From assembly GCF_023074835.1 (NCBI RefSeq), contig NZ_JALLGW010000001.1:1178001-1242000 (forward strand): a stretch of 64,000 nucleotides of DNA, in the 5' to 3' direction. Shown piece after piece: positions 18,397 to 25,406 of the stretch. The notes beneath the pieces were generated by a model. That model was not told the origin of the DNA. It did not search any database and saw nothing but the letters and a program-made list of their open reading frames with translations. Both the position numbers and the translations under genes were made by a program. This DNA is from Halomarina salina (lineage in GTDB: Archaea; Halobacteriota; Halobacteria; Halobacteriales; Haloarculaceae). The number at the start of each line of letters is the position of its first letter. Positions within the stretch are counted from its first letter, which is position 1.

Positions 18397-18857
18397 CACT
18401 CCTCGATACTCGCCGCCTCGACTTGACTCCGGGGGCCGGGCCAGCCGACCAGAGGGAGCGTCACCCCCGCCGCGACGGCGACGTGCATCGCGGCGAGCAC
18501 CGCCAGCAACTCGGTCGTCGCGCCCGAAACCGTCGGTCCGACGACTGCCAGCGGGACGAACGAGCCCATCAGCACCGTTCCGGCGAGGGCGACGAACCAC
18601 CGCTCCGGGCGGGCGGTCCAGCGTGCGAGGAGACTGAATGCGACGGAGGCACAGATACCGGCCAGGGTCGCGACGCCGACGAGTTCGGACCACGAGAGCG
18701 GCCGGAACGAGTTCGGGATGGTCACCACCGCACCTGCTATCCCTCGCCCGACCGCGACGGCGACGATGGCGAACAGGATGGCCGCGAACCCCCGGCCCGC
18801 GAGGTCACGACTGGTCCGCCTGGTCGACTCCGGAGTCGTGACTGACGACGACGCCAT
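18396..18857 (-). CDS. Four-helix membrane protein (possibly DUF6069)
   Basis: This 153-residue protein has four hydrophobic segments (about 23-42, 55-75, 87-107 and 117-138) and short loops. Its layout resembles the DUF6069 family, but this is recalled rather than checked. The N-terminus (MASSSVTTPESTRRTSRD) is hydrophilic and not a signal peptide. It is coupled by a TGATG overlap to the downstream hydrolase-like membrane gene. Function unknown. Confidence 0.65.
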   Translation of the reverse strand: MASSSVTTPESTRRTSRDLAGRGFAAILFAIVAVAVGRGIAGAVVTIPNSFRPLSWSELVGVATLAGICASVAFSLLARWTARPERWFVALAGTVLMGSFVPLAVVGPTVSGATTELLAVLAAMHVAVAAGVTLPLVGWPGPRSQVEAASIEE

Positions 18858-19018
18858 GGTGTGAGTAGCACGCTCACGGTCATAATCCCGAGTTCACGGA
18901 AACGGGACGAAGCGGCTGTCTTGGGATGGCCAGTTTAGAACTGGTACCGAGTGATGTTCCCGAGCAGTGCGAGGGATTCACCGCACCGAGTGCGCGAAGC
19001 GAACGAGGTGCGGCCTTT

Positions 19019-19083
19019 CTCGTCGACGTTTTTCGAGGAGTGGTCGTGCTCCGCGCGACCACTCCTCGAAAAACGTCGACGAG
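19019..19083. repeat. Perfect 28-bp inverted repeat with 9-nt loop
   Basis: Arms at 19019-19046 and 19056-19083 are exact reverse complements (28 of 28), separated by TGCTCCGCG. As RNA this would form a very stable hairpin; as DNA, a cruciform. Its right arm abuts the tRNA-derived repeat beginning at 19081. The arms contain the GTCGAC palindrome and a run of five T or A. Confidence 0.9.
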
Positions 19084-19100
19084 CACGATGGGATTCGAAC
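19081..19100 (-). repeat. Duplicate of tRNA-Arg 3' end (20 nt)
   Basis: GAGCACGATGGGATTCGAAC is identical to 19207-19226, the acceptor and T-arm end of the tRNA-Arg gene. Direct repeats of tRNA 3' ends are typical attachment-site footprints of integrated elements. Here the two copies are only about 106 nt apart, so any element has been lost or was very small. Confidence 0.75.
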
Positions 19101-19205
19101 AACGTCGAGACGTGCTCGCTCACGGTGTTCGCTGCGCGCGACTCGCCTCGTTCGAACCCATCTCGGTTCGTTCGCGGTCGCTCGCGTCCGCTCGCGACAC
19201 GCTCA

Positions 19206-19279
19206 CGAGCACGATGGGATTCGAACCCATGACCATCGGATTAGAAGTCCGACGCTCTGTCCTACTGAGCTACGTGCCC
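19206..19279 (-). tRNA. tRNA-Arg (anticodon TCT)
   Basis: On the minus strand this 74-nt sequence folds as a standard cloverleaf. The acceptor GGGCACG pairs with CGTGCTC (one G-U). The D-arm is GCTC...GAGC. The anticodon stem TCGGA/TCCGA holds loop CTTCTAA with anticodon TCT (reads AGA). The T-arm is ATGGG-TTCGAAT-CCCAT and the discriminator is G. CCA is not encoded and there is no intron. Fragments of this gene are repeated downstream of its 3' end. Confidence 0.97.
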
Positions 19280-19372
19280 TACCGGCCGGTCCACGTCGCC
19301 GAACAAAAGCGGTCGGGTTCGCGGGAGCCCGAACCGATGGGTATTACGGAGCAGTTCCCCTACCACCGGCCA

Positions 19373-19924
19373 ATGAAGGTCATCGGCACCGTCGGCCTGC
19401 CGGGCAGCGGCAAGGGCGAGTTCGCCGACGTCGCCCGGTCCCGCGACATCCCGGTCGTGACGATGGGCGACGTCATCCGGGCCGAGTGTCGCCGCCGCGG
19501 GCTCGACCCGGCGGACCACCACGGCGCGGTCGCACAGGCGCTCCGCGAGGAGGACGGCCCCCTGGCCATCGCCGAGCGGTCCATCCCGTTCATCGAGGAG
19601 GAGCTACAGGCGCACGACACCGTCGTCGTCGACGGTCTACGGTCGGCGGCGGAGGCAGAGCGGTTCGAGGCGGAGTACGGGGACGACTTCGTCCTCGTCG
19701 CCATCGACGCGCCGTTCCAGGACCGCGCCGAGCGAGTCGAGGTCCGGGCCCGCGACACGAGCGCCGCGGACGGCGGCGAGTCGCTGGAGGCTCGCGACGA
19801 GCGCGAGTTGGGGTTCGGGATGGGCGAGGCGATGGAGCGCGCGGACGTCACCGTCGACAACGACGGCACCCTGGCGGCGTTCCACGAGCGAGTCGCGGCG
19901 ATTCTCGACGGTGAGCCGCGATGA
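19373..19924 (+). CDS. UPF0200 family P-loop protein (adenylate/dephospho-CoA kinase-like)
   Basis: This 183-residue archaeal NTPase resembles small nucleotide or metabolite kinases. The P-loop GLPGSGKGE is at residues 8-16, and VVTMGDVIRAE (about 28-38) matches the substrate-binding region of adenylate or dephospho-CoA kinases. A Walker-B-like VVVDGLRS follows. The substrate is unknown for the family. The start at 19373 places the P-loop at the N-terminus, as expected; the frame is open further upstream through the tRNA but that is not coding. It overlaps the UPF0201 gene by 4 nt (ATGA). Confidence 0.88.
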   Translation: MKVIGTVGLPGSGKGEFADVARSRDIPVVTMGDVIRAECRRRGLDPADHHGAVAQALREEDGPLAIAERSIPFIEEELQAHDTVVVDGLRSAAEAERFEAEYGDDFVLVAIDAPFQDRAERVEVRARDTSAADGGESLEARDERELGFGMGEAMERADVTVDNDGTLAAFHERVAAILDGEPR

Positions 19925-20388
19925 CCGTCTACAGCGTCGACGTCGAGATTCGCGCGCCGGTCCAGCCGACGGAGGTCACCGACCGGGTGGCCGACGCGGT
20001 CCGCGAACTGTTCCCGAACGCCGACCTCCGAGAAGAGCCGGGCGAACTCGTCGGCGAGGCTCACTCGCTGGACCACTTCTCGGAGCGACTGCGCGAGCAG
20101 GCCATCCTCGACACCGCGCGGAACACCTTCCACGACACGCTGGAGGGTGACACGTTCACGTTCCGCCTGAAGAAGCAGGCGGCGTTCGTCGGAACCGTCA
20201 ACTTCGCCGTCGGGAGCGAGGGCGAACTCGGGGATATCTTCGTGCAGGTCACCGTCCGCGACCCCGACCCGGAGACGTACATCGAGCACGTCGCGCCGCC
20301 CACGGAGGACGGCGTCCCGCTAGACGAACTGGCGGAGCAGGCCGCCCGCGACCCGACGCAGGACCGGGACCGGGGGAGCGAGCAGTGA
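19921..20388 (+). CDS. UPF0201 family protein (possible RNA-binding)
   Basis: This 155-residue archaeal protein belongs to the UPF0201 family. The conserved core spans about residues 1-130, with VDVEIRAPVQPTEV near the start, a LREQAILDTARNTF helix, and the FRLKKQAAFVGTVNF strand pair. The fold in the family resembles ribosomal-protein-like RNA-binding domains; no function is established. It is coupled to the upstream UPF0200 kinase-like gene by an ATGA overlap. The tail after residue 130 is acidic and probably disordered. Confidence 0.87.
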   Translation: MTVYSVDVEIRAPVQPTEVTDRVADAVRELFPNADLREEPGELVGEAHSLDHFSERLREQAILDTARNTFHDTLEGDTFTFRLKKQAAFVGTVNFAVGSEGELGDIFVQVTVRDPDPETYIEHVAPPTEDGVPLDELAEQAARDPTQDRDRGSEQ

Positions 20389-20392
20389 GCTG

Positions 20393-21034
20393 ATGACGGA
20401 GCGCGCCACCGACCCGGCCGTCCTGTTCGACCTCGACGGGACGCTCCTGCGGTTCGACGACTACGGCGCGGTCGTCGAGGGCGCGTTCCACACGGAATGC
20501 GGGCGCTGCGAGGAGGCGTGGGCGGTCGACTTCGGCGACCGTTTCTTCGAGGCGTTCGGCGCGCTCGAACCGACTCCCTATCGGCGCGCGTTCGCCGGGA
20601 CCTGCGAGCGGTTCGACCTCGACGCGGACCCGGACGCCCTCGTCGCTGCCATCGTCGACCACGAGTGCGACCTGTCGGCGGTCCCGCCGGGCGTCCGCGA
20701 GACGCTCGCCGACCTCGCCGACGCGGGCCACCCGCTGGGCGTCTGCTCGAACGGCGTCCGGCGCGTCCAGCGCGCGAAGCTCGCCGCCAACGACCTGCTC
20801 GCGCCGTTCACGGTCGTCCTCACCTCCTACAACGTGGGTGCGCACAAACCCGACCCGGCCATCTTCGAGCGCGCTCGCGACCGTATCGGCGCGTCGGAGT
20901 ACGTGATGGTCGGCGACAGCGACGACGACGTGGAGGGCGCACGGGCGGCCGGGATGGCGGCGCTTCAGGTGGAGACCGGTGACGAGGACGACGCGTCGTT
21001 CCCGAGCGCCGTGGAGGTTCTCGACGCGCTGTGA
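20393..21034 (+). CDS. HAD superfamily hydrolase
   Basis: This 213-residue HAD-type phosphatase or phosphoglycolate-phosphatase-like enzyme has all four motifs: I, FDLDGTLL (nucleophile D13, acid D15); II, CSNGVRR; III, HKPDPAIF (Lys); IV, MVGDSDDDVEGA. A helical cap domain lies between motifs I and II (about 20-100), indicating a C1-cap enzyme acting on a small phosphorylated metabolite. It begins 4 nt after UPF0201, so it may be the third gene of that operon. Substrate not deducible. Confidence 0.9.
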   Translation: MTERATDPAVLFDLDGTLLRFDDYGAVVEGAFHTECGRCEEAWAVDFGDRFFEAFGALEPTPYRRAFAGTCERFDLDADPDALVAAIVDHECDLSAVPPGVRETLADLADAGHPLGVCSNGVRRVQRAKLAANDLLAPFTVVLTSYNVGAHKPDPAIFERARDRIGASEYVMVGDSDDDVEGARAAGMAALQVETGDEDDASFPSAVEVLDAL

Positions 21035-21070
21035 GCGAGCCCACGAGTCCGCCCACCGTGTCGTATCGCG

Positions 21071-22153
21071 TCAGTCCAGACCGCTGACGAAGATAGCGAC
21101 CCACTGTCCCCAGTCGCGGCTCTCGCGGACCTCGACGGCGGTCACCCACTTCACCCACTGGAACCCCCGGCGTTCGGGGGCGACGAGGCGGAGCGGGAAG
21201 CCGTGGCCGTGGGTGAGTCGCTCGCCGTCGACGTGGGTGGCGAGCAGCATCTCGCGGGCCTCGTCGAGCGGGAAGCCGAACCGGTAGCCCGTCACCGAGT
21301 GGAACGTCACCCAGCGAGCGTCGTCTCTCGCCTCGGCGGCGTCCAGCAGGTCGCCGACCCGGACGCCTCGCCAGTCGCGCTCGACGTACCAGCCGCTGGT
21401 GCAGTCGAGGAGCGCCCGCTGGTCGGCCGTCGAGAGGGGGGTCGACCCGTCCGCGCCGTCACCGGTCAGTGCGGCCTCGTTCGCGCGGAACGGTCGGTCG
21501 ACGCTCCCGGTGACGTGGAGTCGCCACGACGCGGCCTCGACCGGGGCCGGGTCGTCGAGTACCCAGCTGGTGACGGGGAACCGGTTGCCCGTCCCGCCTT
21601 CGGGTTTCGAGCCGGTGAACCGCCTGTCGGCCCCGGCAGTGTCGAGGGCGGCGACGACGGCCTGCTGGGCGCGCCAGACGAGCGCTCCGCCGACGAGCAG
21701 GCCGGTGTACTGGAGCGTCGTCCGGCGACCCTCCCAGTCCTCGCTCGTCGGGCGGCGGGCGCGCATCGCGACGTGGTACACCAGCGGTGGTACGACGATC
21801 AGTCCCAGCCCGATGTGGAGGTTGAGCAGCGTCCACCCGCCCAGGTCGAGGTTCGCGCCGAGGACCCACGCGATGCCGGTCACGAGCGCAGACAGCGCGA
21901 CGAGCGCGAGGTAGACCGAGAGCCAGACGCGCCACGACCCGGACCGGACGCCCGCCGAGATTCGTGGGCGGACCCGGCGGAGCTTCCAGAACAGCAGGAC
22001 GGTGAGCGTCAGCCCGCCCGCGCCGTGGAGGAAGAACACCCAGCCGTCGCGGACGCTCCCGGTGGCGAGGCTCACGACGCCCGTCCCGACGGCGAGGACG
22101 AGCGCGGCCAGGATGGTCCAGTCGACGGCGCGCGGACGCGGTTCGAGACGCAC
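21071..22153 (-). CDS. Membrane-anchored molybdopterin oxidoreductase (sulfite oxidase/YedY-like)
   Basis: This 360-residue fusion combines an N-terminal membrane domain and a C-terminal Mo-cofactor domain. Five helices are predicted at about 12-31, 36-57, 77-97, 107-127 and 149-169. H43, H113 and H127 lie in or next to helices 2 and 4 and could bind heme, as in cytochrome b561-like proteins. The Mo domain has the metal-ligand Cys251 in LDCTSGWYVERDW and HSVTGYRFGFPLDEA. Directly before helix 5 there is a twin-arginine, R143-R144 (GRRTTLQYTG), resembling an internal Tat signal. The GTG start at 22153 is chosen because a TATA-like box is about 26 nt upstream; a longer in-frame version to 22282 is less likely. 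Confidence 0.82.
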   Translation of the reverse strand: MRLEPRPRAVDWTILAALVLAVGTGVVSLATGSVRDGWVFFLHGAGGLTLTVLLFWKLRRVRPRISAGVRSGSWRVWLSVYLALVALSALVTGIAWVLGANLDLGGWTLLNLHIGLGLIVVPPLVYHVAMRARRPTSEDWEGRRTTLQYTGLLVGGALVWRAQQAVVAALDTAGADRRFTGSKPEGGTGNRFPVTSWVLDDPAPVEAASWRLHVTGSVDRPFRANEAALTGDGADGSTPLSTADQRALLDCTSGWYVERDWRGVRVGDLLDAAEARDDARWVTFHSVTGYRFGFPLDEAREMLLATHVDGERLTHGHGFPLRLVAPERRGFQWVKWVTAVEVRESRDWGQWVAIFVSGLD

Positions 22154-22174
22154 GGTCTGTGTAGGTGCGCCGTG

Positions 22175-22182
22175 GATAAAGA
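22175..22182 (-). promoter_or_regulatory. TATA-like box of molybdoenzyme gene
   Basis: On the minus strand this reads TCTTTATC, about 25 nt before the GTG at 22153, consistent with a leaderless transcript. Confidence 0.5.
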
Positions 22183-22323
22183 CCGACGGGACGGCAACCG
22201 ACGTGGACGTGTCGGACCTCACGGACCCTCCGGTCCTCGCGACGCCCGCCTCCCCCAACCGCCTGTCGCCAGGGCTACACACGTACCGGCAATAGACGAC
22301 TCCCCACGGGCGAACGGCGGAGT

Positions 22324-22455
22324 GTGTTCAGCAACCATGCACGTCGTAGCGACGGGCCGCCGACGCTCCGGGTCGGTGACCGGACGCTCGTCTACGACCA
22401 CGAGTCGGCCGACGCCTACCTCCTCGTCGACGAGGAGAGCGTCGTCCGGTGGTGA
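22324..22455 (+). CDS. Small acidic protein, 43 residues
   Basis: A short frame starting with GTG encodes MFSNHARRSDG at its N-terminus, followed by TLRVGDRTLVYDHESADAYL and ending in VDEESVVRW. Codon use (G/C at third positions) and the acidic beta-like pattern look like genuine haloarchaeal coding sequence rather than chance. It lies between the molybdoenzyme promoter and the convergent DUF2238-like gene. I did not assign a family. No Shine-Dalgarno sequence is seen. Confidence 0.5.
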   Translation: MFSNHARRSDGPPTLRVGDRTLVYDHESADAYLLVDEESVVRW

Positions 22456-22485
22456 GCGGGAGGTGGCACCCCACACCGCTCGCCG

Positions 22486-23127
22486 TCACTTCGTTCGGGA
22501 GCGACGAGCACGTTCGTAGCGCTCGGTGAGGCTATCGACGAGGTCCGACAGTTCGTTCGTGCCGAACAGCGCCAGCAGTATCGCGCCCACCATGTCGAAC
22601 ACGAGGTCGACGATCGTGTCCCCGAGACCGTACTGGACGAGCACCGGCTCCGCGCCAACGATGTCGGCGAGTTCGCGGGCGACGAACTCGAGTACCTCCC
22701 AGAACACGCCGAGACCGACGGTGAACAGCACGATGAACACGAACAGGAAGTGGTCGGTGAACCGGACGGCGTCGGAGTACTCGTCGAGGGCGCTGACGGC
22801 GGCGTAGCCCGCGGCGGCGACCACCGTCGCAGACAGCGTGTGGGTGACGTGGTCCCACCACCAGACGTCGCGGTAGAGGCCGGTCATCCCGAGGGTGTGG
22901 AGGAAGACGGCGAGGGTGAGCCAGAGCGTCAGTTTCGCGTCGAGGTTGAGCGAGTAGTCGCGTTCGAGCAGCGCCGGGAGGAACGTGACGCCGAGGGCGA
23001 CGAGTGCGTTGACGACGATGCCGAGGTTCTGGGTCACGACGCCGACGACGAGCAGGAGCGCGATAGCTAGCTGGAGGAGTCGGCTGACGGCTCGCTGGAA
23101 CTCGACTGTCCGACCGCGCGAGGGCAT
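22486..23127 (-). CDS. Membrane protein, DUF2238/YjdF-like
   Basis: This 213-residue integral membrane protein has about six hydrophobic segments. The recognisable features are WWWDHVTHTLSATVVAA, a later FWEVLEF, and GLGDTIVDLVFDMVGA, in the order seen in the YjdF/DUF2238 family. The WDH/H and DT..D residues within helices could bind metal or lipid headgroups. Function in the family is not known. It is transcribed convergently with the 43-residue gene and divergently from the gene at 23220. Confidence 0.75.
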   Translation of the reverse strand: MPSRGRTVEFQRAVSRLLQLAIALLLVVGVVTQNLGIVVNALVALGVTFLPALLERDYSLNLDAKLTLWLTLAVFLHTLGMTGLYRDVWWWDHVTHTLSATVVAAAGYAAVSALDEYSDAVRFTDHFLFVFIVLFTVGLGVFWEVLEFVARELADIVGAEPVLVQYGLGDTIVDLVFDMVGAILLALFGTNELSDLVDSLTERYERARRSRTK

Positions 23128-23219
23128 CTATCGACCCCTAGAGCAGGGGGTAGCTAAGACCTGTCCCTCTCGACCCAATCGCCGATACGGATTTACAGTT
23201 CAAGCACATACGACCGTCG

Positions 23220-23858
23220 ATGATGGTGATGACCCACGTCCTCGTGGGTATCGCGGTGAGCGCCGTGGCGACGGTGGTCTTCCCGGAGGCGGCCCCGATA
23301 GCCCTCGTATCGGGCGCGCTGGGTGGGCTGGTTCCGGACCTCGACCTCTACGTCGGGCACCGCCGCACACTGCACTTCCCGGTGTACGGACCGCTCGCCA
23401 CGCTGGGGGCCGTGGCGCTCGCCGTCGCCGCGCCGTCGGTCGAGACGGTGGCGCTCGCGACGTTCCTCGCCGCCGCGGGGCTCCACGCCGCGATGGACGT
23501 GCTCGGCGGCGGCCTCGAACTGAAGCCGTGGCAGGAGACGTCCGAACGCGCCGTCTACAGCCACTTCCACGGCCATTGGCTCCGCCCGCGTCGGCTGGTC
23601 CCGTACGACGGTGCACCTGCGGACCTTGTGCTTGCCGGGACGGTCGCGCTCCCGACGCTCGCGCTGGGCGGTGCGGTGGTCGACCCCGCCGTCGTCGGCC
23701 TGTTGACCGTCGCCGTCGGCTACACGCTGCTCCGTCGACGGTTGGCCGACTGCTGGGAACGGCTCGCGCGGCTGGTGCCGCCCTCGCTGGCCAGCTACCT
23801 CCCCGACCGGTTCGCCACCGCACGGCGCTCGACCGGCCTCCCGCCGAGCGACGACTGA
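23220..23858 (+). CDS. Membrane-bound metal-dependent hydrolase, DUF457/YdjM-like
   Basis: This 212-residue membrane protein has an N-terminal HVLVGIAVSA helix, then GGLVPDLDLYVGHRRTLHF, combining the DLD acidic motif and the H-R-x-x-x-H pattern typical of YdjM/DUF457 proteins. A second HAAMD motif follows within the third helix. The central loop (ERAVYSHFHGHWL) adds more histidines. The family is annotated as putative phospholipid hydrolases from motif similarity; activity is not proven. Starts at residues 1, 2 or 5 are all ATG and cannot be separated here. Confidence 0.78.
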   Translation: MMVMTHVLVGIAVSAVATVVFPEAAPIALVSGALGGLVPDLDLYVGHRRTLHFPVYGPLATLGAVALAVAAPSVETVALATFLAAAGLHAAMDVLGGGLELKPWQETSERAVYSHFHGHWLRPRRLVPYDGAPADLVLAGTVALPTLALGGAVVDPAVVGLLTVAVGYTLLRRRLADCWERLARLVPPSLASYLPDRFATARRSTGLPPSDD

Positions 23859-23965
23859 CCGGTCGGCCGGCCGCTCGGGGGCTGCACAGTGCGTTCGCTC
23901 GCCCCTCGGCTCCCCCTGCTCGCGCAAGCACAACCGGGACTCTCGTCTCCGCTCTCCTGTCGTCC

Positions 23966-24307
23966 ATGGCGCTGCAACAGATCGACCACCTGAGCGAGGA
24001 GCAACGCGAGTGTCTGGACAACTGTCTCGAAGCGACGCAGGTCTGCGAGTGGTGTGCCGACGAGTGCGCCGGCCACGGCGAGGGGATGGCCGAGTGCGTC
24101 CGCCTCTGTCGTGACGTCGCCGACATCGCGAGCCTCCACGCCCGGTTCATGGCGCGGGACTCCGACTACAGCGGCGACCTCGCGGCGACCTGCGCGGACG
24201 CCTGCGAGGCGTGCGCCGACGAGTGCGACCAGCACGACCACGACCACTGCCAGGCGTGCGCCGAGGTCCTCCGCGAGTGCGCGGAGACCTGCCGCTCGAT
24301 GGCCTGA
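23966..24307 (+). CDS. Cysteine-rich four-helix-bundle copper storage protein (Csp/DUF326-like)
   Basis: This 113-residue, all-helical protein has 15 cysteines in CxxxC and CxxC spacing: C16, C20, C27, C30, C34, C44, C48, C76, C80, C83, C87, C95, C98, C105, C109. The arrangement matches Csp1/Csp3 proteins, where cysteines point into a four-helix bundle and store many Cu(I) ions. There is no signal peptide, so it should be cytoplasmic (Csp3-like). A His/Asp-rich loop (DQHDHDHCQ) is an added potential metal site. The gene is followed by yihY, with no metal regulator nearby. Confidence 0.88.
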   Translation: MALQQIDHLSEEQRECLDNCLEATQVCEWCADECAGHGEGMAECVRLCRDVADIASLHARFMARDSDYSGDLAATCADACEACADECDQHDHDHCQACAEVLRECAETCRSMA

Positions 24308-24365
24308 GTCGGAGCCGACACGAGCCATCGCTGGCCGACCTCCCGGCGCAGTCGACGGTCTTCCT

Positions 24366-24373
24366 TTTTATAC
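24366..24373 (+). promoter_or_regulatory. TATA-like box of yihY
   Basis: TTTTTATA is centred about 25 nt before the GTG at 24394 and supports that start codon. Confidence 0.55.
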
Positions 24374-24393
24374 CCTCACGTGGAACGACCAGT

Positions 24394-25197
24394 GTGGACA
24401 GAGGAACGTACCGGACGGCGCTACGGACCGTCTTCGCCGTCGCCCGCGAGCAGCAGGTGTCGGTGACGGCGGCGAGTCTCGGCTACCACGCGTTCAACAC
24501 GCTGATTCCGCTGGGGTTGTTCGCACTCCTCGGTCTCTCGGCGGTGGGACAGCTCGGCGCGGTCACGTCGTCGCTCTCGTCGGCGGTGGGCCTCCCGACG
24601 GGCCAGCTGGAGTCGATGCTCTCCTCGACGACGGACGGGGCGAGTGGTCGCATCCGTGCGGCCGTCCTCGCCTTCCTCATCCTCGCGTGGAGCACGACGC
24701 GGACGTTCCACACGACCAACGCGGCGTTCGAGGAGGTGTACGGCACCCGGAAGCAGGGGTCGCTGTTTCGGCAGGTCGAGGTCATCGCCATCGCGACGGT
24801 GACCACGCCGCTGGCGTTCGCGCTCGCCATCGGTCTCGGCGTGGTGCTCTCGCTGGTCGTGAAGGGCGTTCTCCTGGCGATTCTCGCGCCAGCAGTACTG
24901 TTCGTGGCGCTCGCGGCCGGGTTCTTCCCGATGTACTACGTCTTCCCCGGTATCGAGATCACGCCGCGCGAGGCGGTGCCCGGCGCGGTGTTCGCCGCCG
25001 GCCTCTGGACCGTCTCGGCGGTGTTCTTCCGCATCTACGCGGGGTTCTCCCAGAGCGTCCAGCTGTACGGCGTCGTCGGTGGGCTGTTGCTCCTGCTGAC
25101 GTGGCTCTACGTCGGCGGACTGGCGTTACTGCTGGGAGTGGTGGTGAACGCGGTGCTGGCCGAGCGTGTCGACCCGGATTCGGTGTGGCGGCCGTAG
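24394..25197 (+). CDS. YihY/UPF0761 family membrane protein
   Basis: This 267-residue integral membrane protein belongs to the YihY (formerly RNase BN-misnamed) family. Six hydrophobic segments are seen. Family marks are AASLGYHAFNTLIPL near the N-terminus, the WSTTRTFHTTNAAFEEVYG stretch, and YVFPGIEITPREAVPGAVFAA before the last three helices. Its role is unknown, but several members are suggested to be transporters or envelope proteins. The GTG start at 24394 is supported by the TATA-like box; an ATG-started upstream extension would overlap the copper-storage gene. Confidence 0.88.
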   Translation: MDRGTYRTALRTVFAVAREQQVSVTAASLGYHAFNTLIPLGLFALLGLSAVGQLGAVTSSLSSAVGLPTGQLESMLSSTTDGASGRIRAAVLAFLILAWSTTRTFHTTNAAFEEVYGTRKQGSLFRQVEVIAIATVTTPLAFALAIGLGVVLSLVVKGVLLAILAPAVLFVALAAGFFPMYYVFPGIEITPREAVPGAVFAAGLWTVSAVFFRIYAGFSQSVQLYGVVGGLLLLLTWLYVGGLALLLGVVVNAVLAERVDPDSVWRP

Positions 25198-25406
25198 CGA
25201 GGTGGTGAGTGACCGTAGGGAACGAACCGCCTCGACAATGCGAGCGGGGAACGGAGTGACCCGCGAGCGCAGGTGCGCGATTCGGTAGCGAACGCAGTGA
25301 GCGAGAACCACCAGTGCGAATGGAACGAGCGAAGGAGCACCAAAACGCAGCGAACGACGGCCGAAGGGAGCCGTGAGCAGCCCGTTTCCGACCGCCTCCA
25401 CGCGCC
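25198..25406. other. Convergent spacer with extragenic GCGAACGCAGTGAGCGAG motif
   Basis: This 209-nt spacer between convergent genes contains the motif at 25288-25305 and several degenerate neighbours (for example GGGGAACGGAGTGACCCGCGAG near 25238-25266). No gene seen. Confidence 0.5.

Larger units (their letters stand above)
18858..19205. other. Non-coding spacer with palindrome and tRNA fragments
   Basis: This 348-nt spacer downstream of the tRNA-Arg 3' end has no convincing gene, although an open frame runs through it. It contains a 28-bp perfect inverted repeat (19019-19083), a copy of the tRNA 3' end (19081-19100), a second short tRNA match (19151-19161), and GCGAACGAGGTG-like low-complexity sequence near 18999-19012. 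Confidence 0.6.

Noticed and set aside
18926-19372. Open frame upstream of UPF0200 through the tRNA region
   Set aside because: Its translation follows the palindrome and tRNA sequence; the P-loop must lie near the true N-terminus at 19373.
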